Source: an uncultured bacterium
GTDB taxonomy: Bacteria; Planctomycetota; UBA8742; UBA2392
Reading direction: 5' to 3'
DNA length: 64,000 nucleotides
Assembly: GCA_938014885.1 (NCBI GenBank)
Contig: CALLQI010000017.1
Location: 1 to 64,000 of the forward strand
Shown here: positions 50,542 through 58,569 of the stretch, piece by piece
Numbering within the stretch: the stretch's first letter is position 1
How the letters are laid out: the number at the start of each line of letters is the position of its first letter
Made by a program: the position numbers and the translations under genes
Notes under the pieces: model-generated
What the model was told of the DNA's origin: nothing
The model's input: only the letters and a program-made list of their open reading frames with translations
Databases searched by the model: none

Positions 50542-50616
50542 TGCGTCACAGTTGTGTCGCGCGGAATCTGGCATCGGTGTTCTACCCAGAAGCAAACTTG
50601 TTACACTTGAGCGCCC

Positions 50617-51639
50617 GTGCCCCGCGGGCTGCTAATTCGTGATCGCGCCGCCGCGCGGGGGACTGTTGGTAGTGCCGGCTTGAGGACCAACTTGGCCAAG
50701 ACCTTCAAATTGGATTGGAAGGGATGGTGGGTGCTTCGGACGCCAATGTCCGATGTTGCCGACCTCAAGGCCAAGACTGGCGTCTACGCTGTCATGGGCG
50801 CCAAGCTCAAGAAGGTCGAAGGCGGCATCGCTTGCAGCGCACGCGAAGTCGTTCTCTTCGGCGTACACAAGGGCGAAGAATCACTGCGCGAGGCCGTCGA
50901 GAACCTCCAGAAAATGTCGCTGGGCGTATTCGCCACCAAACGCTGCGAAGAGATCCGCAAAAAGGCCATCGTGTACGCGGCCGCACTGCCCGACAGCACG
51001 GACCTCGGCGAACTGGCAGACATCCTGAGTGTGCTGTACGGTGCGGTGCCGTTTGCGCCCAAGCACCACGTGATGCCGCCGCCATACGCGGGCCCGCCAG
51101 TGCTGATCCAGAACCACGGGCGCTCACCCGGCCTGCCCGAAGAAATCTTCGTCGGCCAGGGCGGCAAGCGCGAAAACGACAGCGACCGCACTCGTGAAGA
51201 CCTCGAAACCACATTGATGGACGCGGCCAAGCTGCGCGCCAAGGCAACGCGCAAGACACTTAAAGAAGAGATCATCACCCGCGACGACATCCAGGGGCTC
51301 GCGACCGAAAAGGTCAGCAAGCCCGGCGAGCTCGCGTCCTCCAAGCTGGAACGCCCCGGCGTGCCCGGGCGGCCTCACCTGGTCGAGACGGCGAAGCTTG
51401 AGAAGGACGACATCGGCCAAGGCATCGCCACGGAACGCGTGGACAAGGCCGAGATACCCCACATGGTCGAAACGCGCGTAGTAAGCCGCGACGACGATCG
51501 CCTCGGCATAGCCACTGAACGCGTGGCCAAGCCACCCGGAACACCGGAACAAGAGCACAACACCGAGTTCGTGCCCAAACCAAACGGCGCCGACCAAGGT
51601 GCCAAGGTCCTCGACGAAGCCGAGCAGGAAACCCACTAG
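50617..51639 (+). CDS. Unknown protein with degenerate C-terminal repeats
   Basis: 340 residues from a GTG start; a shorter form from the ATG at 50746 is possible. The N-terminal 150 residues (TGVYAVMGAKLKKVEGG, REVVLFGVHKGEESLREAVE) are globular. From about 215 the chain is charged and low in hydrophobics, with three imperfect repeats: ITRDDIQGLATEKVSKP, LEKDDIGQGIATERVDKA and VSRDDDRLGIATERVAKP. Each is followed by a PH(L/M)VET-type or proline-rich stretch. No domain is recognised. The repeats suggest a flexible, multivalent tail that binds a repeated partner. It has its own upstream gap, so it is probably monocistronic. Confidence 0.6.
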   Translation: MPRGLLIRDRAAARGTVGSAGLRTNLAKTFKLDWKGWWVLRTPMSDVADLKAKTGVYAVMGAKLKKVEGGIACSAREVVLFGVHKGEESLREAVENLQKMSLGVFATKRCEEIRKKAIVYAAALPDSTDLGELADILSVLYGAVPFAPKHHVMPPPYAGPPVLIQNHGRSPGLPEEIFVGQGGKRENDSDRTREDLETTLMDAAKLRAKATRKTLKEEIITRDDIQGLATEKVSKPGELASSKLERPGVPGRPHLVETAKLEKDDIGQGIATERVDKAEIPHMVETRVVSRDDDRLGIATERVAKPPGTPEQEHNTEFVPKPNGADQGAKVLDEAEQETH

Positions 51640-51762
51640 CTCGCGTCTGCCGCCGTCACAGAGACCGTGCGGTCCACCTTGTTCCAATGCCAATGCCGGC
51701 TTGTAGCAGTGACATTCCGTGCGCCGAGGCAGACTTGCCATCTAAACTTACGATGGTGCTGC

Positions 51763-53130
51763 ATGGGCGAAGCGGTGAATGAGCGGACGGTCGAAGCCCT
51801 GAGTGCAATGACCAAGGGCCGCCCTACGAGAAGCCGGCGGAAAGTGGTGGCAACGGTGTGCGCCCTCATTCTTGCTCTGTTGTTGGGCACCGCAGCAGTC
51901 ATCGAGTCCTTAAGACAAAGCGATCTTCGCGCCGCACAAGATGAACTTGAAGCGGAGCATCAATCGATAGTCGCCGACTACCCTTCCGACTTGGATGTTG
52001 AGGTCTGGTACCGGTCTCGAATGCCCGAAAACTGGGGCGGCGTCGAGTGCCGTGCTTGGATGGATCGGCTGGACGGGGTCCTAGACAAACATCCCGAGGC
52101 TTACGATTGGGCCGATGCCTTTCGCGCGGACCTGCAAGTTGCCCCGAACTATGGGTCCACGCTGCCCGCAGAACATGAACTAGCAGCCTTTCTTGCGGAC
52201 ACAGACCCGCTGATCGACGAAGCCCGCGGCCTTCTGCGTTTTGACTGCATCTCGACCATGCCGCTGATCCACGACGGAGTGCCGGGGTGGCAGGTCATGC
52301 CGTTCCATCAACGCAATGAGCTGCTGGAGGCGCGCGTTTGGGCACTTGCGGTGCGGAAAGAATGGGCACGCGCCTGGGACGAGGCCTTACTGCGGCACAG
52401 CCTGACCGTCCGCATGTCCAGGGCCAGTGGAATGGTCGATGAGATGCTTGTGACTGGTACCATCAAGCACTGGCACCATGACGCAGTTTTGCTGCTGGGA
52501 CTCCAATGTCCCGATCGATCCGTATTGGAGGCAATGACTTCGCTGTCGCGGCGTTCGCCCACGCCGATGGACCACATTGCGCAGAGCGAGCGAATGGCAA
52601 TGTCACGCATGTGGGCGCATGGCTTGAGCTACAGCCAATTCGAGGAAGTCATCCTGGGCGATGACTTCAGCACCGAGGCATTCTCGTACCTTCGGCCGTC
52701 GTTGACTTGGGATCAGCGGCGTAAGCACCTGATGTCCAGCCATGAGATCTTGCTGGGTTATGCTGAGTATCTGCGCCAAGTCAGACTGATGGCCAACGGC
52801 CAGAACATTCCAGTTGAGTCGTTGTCGCCTCTGGGGTCTTGGCCTGAAAGCCTCCTTCTCAACTGGGTCCATTGCGACGTGGCCGCCGACACTCTCGAAC
52901 TGATGGCGCGCATCCGGTTGGCCGAGCTTGACTTCGCTAACCCTGACCCCGCCGTGTTGGCAATCGCGACGTCCTACCCAAGGCTGGAACTCACGAGTCA
53001 TCCAAGCCAGTGGATCGTCAGACTGTCTCCTCGCTACGCTTCCATGCACCCTGTCTTGCGCCATTTGTCAGCCAAAGAAGAACTGAAAGACCGGTTCCAG
53101 CCAGCAGCTTTGTCACGGATGGGCCGCTAG
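51763..53130 (+). CDS. Unknown membrane-anchored protein
   Basis: 455 residues. A basic stretch (TKGRPTRSRRK) precedes one transmembrane helix (VVATVCALILALLLGTAAVI, about 29-48), so the large C-terminal domain faces the periplasm. The rest is helical and Trp/Arg-rich (NWGGVECRAWMDRLDGV, RVWALAVRKEWARAWDEAL, WVHCDVAADTLELMARIRLA) with no recognised motif. The start at 51763 was chosen as the ATG before the basic stretch; the open frame back to 51667 has no protein-like composition. Function unknown. Confidence 0.6.
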   Translation: MGEAVNERTVEALSAMTKGRPTRSRRKVVATVCALILALLLGTAAVIESLRQSDLRAAQDELEAEHQSIVADYPSDLDVEVWYRSRMPENWGGVECRAWMDRLDGVLDKHPEAYDWADAFRADLQVAPNYGSTLPAEHELAAFLADTDPLIDEARGLLRFDCISTMPLIHDGVPGWQVMPFHQRNELLEARVWALAVRKEWARAWDEALLRHSLTVRMSRASGMVDEMLVTGTIKHWHHDAVLLLGLQCPDRSVLEAMTSLSRRSPTPMDHIAQSERMAMSRMWAHGLSYSQFEEVILGDDFSTEAFSYLRPSLTWDQRRKHLMSSHEILLGYAEYLRQVRLMANGQNIPVESLSPLGSWPESLLLNWVHCDVAADTLELMARIRLAELDFANPDPAVLAIATSYPRLELTSHPSQWIVRLSPRYASMHPVLRHLSAKEELKDRFQPAALSRMGR

Positions 53131-53571
53131 TGTCAGAACGGATGACTTGCGCGCGGCCGGCGTGCTCCCGCGACGTGCATCAAACCCTGCGAGCCTTCAG
53201 TTGCGTATACTATTTACTCGGTGCCATTCGTTGCGCTGGAAGTGGTAACTACGTTGAAATCAGTGTTTACATAAACCCCTGCTTTCTGCGTCTTGGAATG
53301 AACGATCACTAGCAGCCCAAGTTGTGTAGACTCTACACAAGTCTATGCCCACTTTGTGTCTGTTTGAGGTGACGAACCCATGAATTCAGCCATTCGCATT
53401 TGGACGACCGAATTGGCACGCCTAACGCATTACTAACGTCAAGAACGTGCTTTTCCTTGGGCCTGGCAGCCCGTGCTCACCTCGGTGTTCACTTGGTTGC
53501 CAAAGTTGGGAAAGCGCAATTTGAACTGGGTGCAGTACGCAGCTTCACCATAGAGAACACGGGAATTCGCT
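53131..53571. other. Gene-free stretch with an operator-like palindrome upstream of the FHA-CAP gene
   Basis: About 440 bp contain no ORF with coding character, and composition is clearly more AT-rich than the flanking genes, especially 53195-53400. A perfect inverted repeat TTGTGTAG-ACT-CTACACAA lies at 53322-53340, flanked by AAGTCTATGCCCACTTTGTG. It is a good candidate for a regulator-binding site or a short transcript hairpin. No promoter could be assigned. Confidence 0.45.
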
Positions 53572-56358
53572 ATGAAACTGATGATCGCCTGCCAGGGGGA
53601 AGTCACGGAGTTCAATCCTGACCCCAACCTCGGCCTAATCACAATCGGACGCTCAGACAAGAACGACATCGCCCTGCTGGGCGAGAAGGCGGCCTCGCGT
53701 GAGCACGTCACGCTCGAGCGCACTGTGGACGGCTGGAAGCTTGTGGACCAGATGTCTGCCAACGGCACCGTCCTGAATGACGAGAAAGTGAACTTCGCCT
53801 TCCTCAAAGAGGGCGATGTGATCCGCATCGGCGCTACCAAGATCCAGGTGCTGGGCCTGACAGCGGCCGCAGCCCCCGCGGCCAAACCCGCCAAACAGGC
53901 CAAGCCTGCTATGGCGCCGGCGAAGCTGCCAGCGCGGCCGGAAGGCGAACGCGCTGAGCGTCCCGAAATCACGCCCCGCAAGAAGAGCCCTGTGCCGGCA
54001 CTGGCTGCCGCTGCGGTTGCCGTGGTCGCGCTGCTGGGTGGCGGCTACTTCCTCATGAACAACATGGGCGGCGGGTCCGAAGTGCCGCAGACCGCCGACC
54101 AAAAGCCCGAAACTGGTCCCCGTCAGGCTCAGCTCTCTGACGATGAAAAGGCCGCGCTGGCCGTGGCCGACAGCACTGTGAACGGTACGGGCACGACACT
54201 GGAGAAGATTTACAAGCTCGATGAAATCCAGAAGCGCCTCGACTCCAAGCGCGGCAGTAGTGCCGCCGACAAGATCGGTGACCTCAAGAAGGGCCTCCTG
54301 CGCCAGCTGGACACGGAAATCGGCACGGAAATCGACACCCGGCTGGCCGAGGCCAACGCGGAAATTGAAACCAGCAAGTTCGCCCAGGGCATCGAGCGCC
54401 TGAACCAGCTGAACACGTGGCTCGGCGGCGACCCATATCTGGCCAGCCTCGCGCGCGCCAACAAGCAGCGGATTGATGCAGCGCTGCAGGCCGCCAACAA
54501 GGCCAACGGCGTGTACGTGGCCTCCAGCTACAACCAGATGGTTGACCTCGCCGCACAGAAGCGCTTTGCGGAAGCGATCAGCGTCGCCGATGAACTGCTG
54601 GCCAACGCCTGGCTGTCTGAGCAAGAGCGCGAACTGTACACCCGCGAGCGTACGCAGATTGTCAGCGCCCGCGACGCCCACGACAACAGCAAGCCCGTCG
54701 TCACCGACGAGCCCGAATCCAAGGGTTCAATCCTAGGCAAACTGAAGGAAGACAAGGACCGCCTGCCGGGCAAGAACCCGCTGCTGCCCAACGGCGTCAA
54801 CACCGAACGCAAACTGCTGGAAGACCTTCACAACGCCTTCGTCAAGGCGGTGCAGGACAAGACCCTGACCAGCATCCGCTTCACTTGGCGCGGCGCCCCG
54901 GCCAACATCAAGGGCATGCGCGACGGCAAGCTCCAGATTGAGTACAGCTTCTTTGACAAGCGCACCAACGAAGAAATCCCCGTTCGCCGCAGCGTCGAGT
55001 TCAAGGACATCACGCCCGAAGACACGCTGCAGCTGTACGAGCGCACGCCGGCACTGACGGACGAGAACCGCCTGGCGCTGGTGATCTTCTGCTACGACAA
55101 CGGCTTCACCATGGAAGCCGCGACCCGTGCTTGCACGCTGTTCAAGGCACGCAACGACTGGAAGGAAGGCATCGACACGCTGATCGCGCAGAAGCGCAAG
55201 ATCCTGATCCCGGAAGGCGGCTTCGTCGAGTTTGACGGCATGCTGATCACCCCCGGTGAAAAGGACGACATCCTGTTTGACCGCCGCCTGCGCGCCGTGA
55301 TCAAGCGCTTTGAAGACGGCCTCGACAGTAAAGACAAGAAGAAGCGCGAAGATTCCGAGGCCGCATTCAGCGAACTGCTGACCATGGGCGACAAAGCCAT
55401 CGGCCCCGGCGTTGCCATCCTGCAGGAGATCCTGGACAAGACCATCGCCAAGGCCGAGGCATCCACCGGTGTGAAGGCCGAAGACCAGTCCAAGAAGCTT
55501 GAGCCCTTGCTGGTTGAGCTTGAGCGCCGCCGCGCCTATGCCCTTGAGCTGATCATGGACGAAGTTGCTTACCCCTACCCCTACGGTCCCAACCAGGCTG
55601 AAGTCCAGGCCGACGTGAACGCTCGCGTGGCCGCCGTCCGGGAAATCTGGAACGACCCCACCAGCTTCATGGCCCAGTCCGACCCGAACATGGCAGCACA
55701 GCTCGACAAAGTGCGCGCCGTGGCCGAGCGCATGGAGCAGCTGGACCCCGAAAAGAAGCACCACGCCGAAACGCCGGACTACTGGATTGAGTACCTGAAG
55801 GGCCAGGCCACAAAGAACGGCCTGACCATCAAGGACTACGCCGGCAACGACAAGCGCTACGCCAAGTTGATCACGATCAACCGCAGCGTGATGCAAGCCA
55901 ACGAAGACCACCCGACCGGCGAGCGCCACACCGACGCCGACGGCCGCGCGCAGGTACGCATCACCAACGAGTACCGGATCATGTTTGCCCGCGTGGCGCT
56001 GCGGATCAACGACAAGCTGTTCTGGGGTGCCTGGCACCACAGCAAGTACTGTGTCGAGAACAATGGCGGCCAGATTGCACACGAGATTCCCGGCGAGCCC
56101 CGCGGCGAGCGCCCCGGCGACCGCATGCGCTACGAAGGCTACCCGGGCGGCGGTGGCGAGAACATCCACATGAACAGCGGTGGCCCAACTCCGCAAAGCA
56201 GCCATGACGCTTGGTGCAACAGCAGCGGCCACCATCGCAACATCTTGCACCCGCAATGGCGTGTGCTTGGCAGCGGCAAGTTCCGCACGATCTGGACCCA
56301 GAAGTTCGGAGCTGTGGACGAAGGCGACCAGAACTCGGTCAGCCGCGGTGGTGAATGA
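53572..56358 (+). CDS. FHA - transmembrane - CAP/SCP fusion protein
   Basis: 928 residues. Residues about 1-95 form an FHA phosphothreonine-binding domain (IGRSDKNDIAL, SREHVTLE, MSANGTVLND). An Ala/Pro/Lys-rich linker leads to one transmembrane helix (VPALAAAAVAVVALLGGGYF, about 142-161). A long charged helical region (about 190-790) follows. The C-terminal about 125 residues match a CAP/SCP domain: ITNEYRIMFARVALRINDKL, AWHHSKYC, GGGGENIHMNSG and HDAWCNSSGHHRNILH, with the His/Glu/His set usual in the CAP cavity. The FHA domain would be cytoplasmic and the CAP domain outside, linking Ser/Thr-kinase signalling to an extracytoplasmic domain. No kinase is adjacent. Confidence 0.82.
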   Translation: MKLMIACQGEVTEFNPDPNLGLITIGRSDKNDIALLGEKAASREHVTLERTVDGWKLVDQMSANGTVLNDEKVNFAFLKEGDVIRIGATKIQVLGLTAAAAPAAKPAKQAKPAMAPAKLPARPEGERAERPEITPRKKSPVPALAAAAVAVVALLGGGYFLMNNMGGGSEVPQTADQKPETGPRQAQLSDDEKAALAVADSTVNGTGTTLEKIYKLDEIQKRLDSKRGSSAADKIGDLKKGLLRQLDTEIGTEIDTRLAEANAEIETSKFAQGIERLNQLNTWLGGDPYLASLARANKQRIDAALQAANKANGVYVASSYNQMVDLAAQKRFAEAISVADELLANAWLSEQERELYTRERTQIVSARDAHDNSKPVVTDEPESKGSILGKLKEDKDRLPGKNPLLPNGVNTERKLLEDLHNAFVKAVQDKTLTSIRFTWRGAPANIKGMRDGKLQIEYSFFDKRTNEEIPVRRSVEFKDITPEDTLQLYERTPALTDENRLALVIFCYDNGFTMEAATRACTLFKARNDWKEGIDTLIAQKRKILIPEGGFVEFDGMLITPGEKDDILFDRRLRAVIKRFEDGLDSKDKKKREDSEAAFSELLTMGDKAIGPGVAILQEILDKTIAKAEASTGVKAEDQSKKLEPLLVELERRRAYALELIMDEVAYPYPYGPNQAEVQADVNARVAAVREIWNDPTSFMAQSDPNMAAQLDKVRAVAERMEQLDPEKKHHAETPDYWIEYLKGQATKNGLTIKDYAGNDKRYAKLITINRSVMQANEDHPTGERHTDADGRAQVRITNEYRIMFARVALRINDKLFWGAWHHSKYCVENNGGQIAHEIPGEPRGERPGDRMRYEGYPGGGGENIHMNSGGPTPQSSHDAWCNSSGHHRNILHPQWRVLGSGKFRTIWTQKFGAVDEGDQNSVSRGGE

Positions 56359-56392
56359 AAAGTCGAGTCGCCAGGCACTTTGACAACCAAGA

Positions 56393-56794
56393 CTTGTCAG
56401 GCAGCGACGCCCAGCGCGGTCTGACGAATCGGAAGGATGGCCCTCCCGAGTCATCCTTCCACAGAACTCACGAGGCTTGTCAATCAGCGACGCCCAGCGC
56501 GGATTGACGGATTGGAGGGGCGGTTCTCCCGAGCTGCCCTTCCGCAAACTTCACGAGGCTTGTCAATCAGCGACGCCCAGCGCGGATTGACGGATTGGAG
56601 GGGCGGTTCTCCCGAGCTGCCCTTCCGCAAACTTCACGAGGCTTGTCAGGCAGCGACGCCCAGCGCGGTCTGACGGATACGAAAGGGCGGCCCTCCCGAG
56701 TCGCCCTTTCCCAAATTCCTGAGCTTGTAGTCAGGCAACGGTGCCCAGCGCTGCCTGTTCTACCGACGGGGCGGCCCTCCCGAGTCGCCCCGTC
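56393..56794. repeat. Five tandem 83-bp repeats, each forming two covarying hairpins
   Basis: Hairpin A starts at 56396, 56479, 56562, 56645 and 56730, so the period is 83, 83, 83 and 85 bp. Its stem is GTCAATC/GATTGAC in units 2 and 3, and GTCAGGC paired with GTCTGAC in units 1 and 4. In unit 5 it is CAGGCA/TGCCTG. The inner AGCGACGCCCAGCGCG loop is conserved in units 1-4. Hairpin B has 9-bp stems that change by compensatory substitution: GGAAGGATG/CATCCTTCC (unit 1), GAAAGGGCG/CGCCCTTTC (unit 4) and GACGGGGCG/CGCCCCGTC (unit 5). Units 2-3 pair with two G-U. Its loop keeps CTCCCGAG in all five. The period is not a multiple of three, so it is not coding. It lies between convergent genes and could be a structured RNA, tandem terminators or a DNA-hairpin element. 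Confidence 0.9.
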
Positions 56795-56853
56795 ACTTAC
56801 GTTAAGGCAGTTTCGCAGTCCATTGCGCGGCGGGCAGTGACTTGGCGATGGCG

Positions 56854-58470
56854 CTACTCCAGCGTAGCGGCTGCTTCTGCCAGTTGCTTGGCGAGGGCCT
56901 TTGCGGTTGGGCCGCCTCCGCTCCAGAGCTTGGTGCCGTCTGGTGCCAGGATGACCACGAACGGTGCCTTGCTTCCAAGGTGATATCGTGAACGCACCTC
57001 GCGTGGCAGGTCGTCGTCCAGCCGGATTCGCACGCGCACACAGTCATCCAGCAGCTTGGCTACGGCAGCCTCTTCCAGCGTTTCGCGTTCGAACCTGGCG
57101 CAGGCTTCAGCCTCTCGCTTGCCTTCGGCGTAAGCGTACAGCACGATCAGCTTGCCCTGGTTGAGGTGATCACGCACGGCGTCGATGGCGCGGTCGTTCT
57201 TGTCTCCGCTGGCCCCGTCAACAACAGCGCCTTCGATCCAGCGTGACTTCTCGATCCCTACGCGCCGGAAACCGGCCTTGGGATGGACTTTGCCGTACTT
57301 CTCATCAATCGTCGCGAGCAGCGCTTCCTGCCGCTTGCGATGAATCTCTTCCGTAACGATCACGTTGCCCTCGGCCTTTACATCCTTGTCGTTGGACAGC
57401 TTGAAGCTGTAGGCGTGGTTGTTCTTGACTTCGTTGTCCTTGATTTCGCCTTTGCCCTTGCTGCCCAGCTCAACCCACGGCCTCAGCTTGGAATCCGTCC
57501 ACTGGGTGTAGGCAACGTTGTTGGTGATCTTGCAGCCTTGTGCGTCGTACAGCGACACGCCGTGCCAGTGGCTGGTGTTGATCACGTTGCCGTCGACCAC
57601 GAAGTTGATCAGCGGGCCGTCAAAAAAGCCTATTCCTTGCATGGTGGCGGGCCAGCGCTGCGCTTCATCTTCGCGCATGATCACGACGTTTTCGCGGATC
57701 GTCACGTTGCGCACGGTGCCGGTGCCCTTGTTGAACAGGAAGCACTGGATGGCGTCGTCGTGGTTTTTGTCGCCGTCTTCATCGCTGACGTAGATGTTGC
57801 GGATGATGTTGTGCTGCACCACCAGCCCGTCGCGCGTGACGCGGATGCCGTCGGCCGAGAAGTGCGAGATCACGTTGCCCTCACACAGCGAGCTTTCGGC
57901 GCAAAGGTTGATGCCGAAGCGCGTGTTCAGCACGTAGTTGTTGCGAAAGACGTGGCCGCTGCCATGGCGCCCCATGGTCATGCCGGAGTTGGCTTTCATC
58001 CATTGATCTGCCGTCCAGGTTGACGTGTCAAGGGTGGAGTACACGAAGCAGTCTTCGACAATGATCTCGGCCGACTCGCCTTTGTCCGCTACCGTCAGCA
58101 TCACGCCTTCGTACGTGGGTTCCGCGAACGAGGCGCTGATGGTCAGGCCCTTCACCTTCCACTTCTTGCCGGCGCTGATTTCGAAGTAGCTGAGCTTCGG
58201 CCGGCAGCCTTCCTCGGCAGCGATCGTGATGAAGTCTTCGTTGTCGCCTTGCAGAACCACGCGACCGTGCAGACCGTCGCGCAGCAAAATCGTGTCGCCG
58301 GGCTTGACGTGGCGCATGCCGCCGCTGTCAACGACTTCCTGCAGCGTGCGCCAGGGAGCCTCTTTGGTGCCCTTGGCGTCGGCCTTCCCGGCCAGCGGGT
58401 CCACGTAATGCGTGGCCGCCGCCGCAGAACCGCACAACAGCACCAGCATGCCCAGGGCAAGGTATCGCAT
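56854..58470 (-). CDS. Secreted right-handed beta-helix protein with thioredoxin-like C-terminal domain
   Basis: 538 residues with a signal peptide (MRYLALGMLVLLCGSAAAAT). THYVDPLAGKADAKGTKEAP and PWRTLQEVVDSGG with KPGDTILLRDG match the start of pectate-lyase-type parallel beta-helices. PbH1-like rungs follow (GVMLTV, GHVFRNNYVLNTRFGINLC, DGIRVTRDGLVVQHNIIRN). The C-terminal about 130 residues read like a thioredoxin fold (GKLIVLYAYAEGKREAEACA, APFVVILAPDGTKLWSGGG) but lack a CxxC pair. GGGAGAG precedes the start. It may be a polysaccharide lyase/hydrolase or a sugar-binding surface protein; no catalytic triad was identified. Confidence 0.78.
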   Translation of the reverse strand: MRYLALGMLVLLCGSAAAATHYVDPLAGKADAKGTKEAPWRTLQEVVDSGGMRHVKPGDTILLRDGLHGRVVLQGDNEDFITIAAEEGCRPKLSYFEISAGKKWKVKGLTISASFAEPTYEGVMLTVADKGESAEIIVEDCFVYSTLDTSTWTADQWMKANSGMTMGRHGSGHVFRNNYVLNTRFGINLCAESSLCEGNVISHFSADGIRVTRDGLVVQHNIIRNIYVSDEDGDKNHDDAIQCFLFNKGTGTVRNVTIRENVVIMREDEAQRWPATMQGIGFFDGPLINFVVDGNVINTSHWHGVSLYDAQGCKITNNVAYTQWTDSKLRPWVELGSKGKGEIKDNEVKNNHAYSFKLSNDKDVKAEGNVIVTEEIHRKRQEALLATIDEKYGKVHPKAGFRRVGIEKSRWIEGAVVDGASGDKNDRAIDAVRDHLNQGKLIVLYAYAEGKREAEACARFERETLEEAAVAKLLDDCVRVRIRLDDDLPREVRSRYHLGSKAPFVVILAPDGTKLWSGGGPTAKALAKQLAEAAATLE

Positions 58471-58526
58471 CGCACTCTCCCGATTGATGCACACAATGTA
58501 GGCGGCTGTCCGCGCGCAAGCAAAGA

Positions 58527-58553
58527 AGAACCCACCGCATTGCGGTGGGTTCT
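58527..58553 (-). terminator. Intrinsic terminator of the GAPDH gene
   Basis: A 12-bp perfect stem (58527-58538 with 58542-58553) has a 3-nt loop and is followed on the minus strand by TTTGCTTGC. It is 17 bp after the stop codon. Confidence 0.8.
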
Positions 58554-58569
58554 GTGCGTCGCGGGTGCT

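Noticed and set aside
50740..50930. GIY-YIG-like fold in the unknown protein (TGVYAV followed by REVVLFGVHKG)
   Set aside because: Only a loose resemblance; the catalytic Arg/Glu pattern of GIY-YIG nucleases is not visible.
56393..56794. CRISPR array
   Set aside because: The conserved part is loops inside 83-bp near-identical units; there are no 25-40 bp spacers of unrelated sequence and no cas genes.
56437..56840. Short plus-strand ORFs with repeated GRFSRAALPQTSRG-like peptides in the 83-bp array
   Set aside because: The 83-bp period shifts the reading frame in each unit, and sequence change preserves hairpin pairing and not codons, so the peptides are a by-product.
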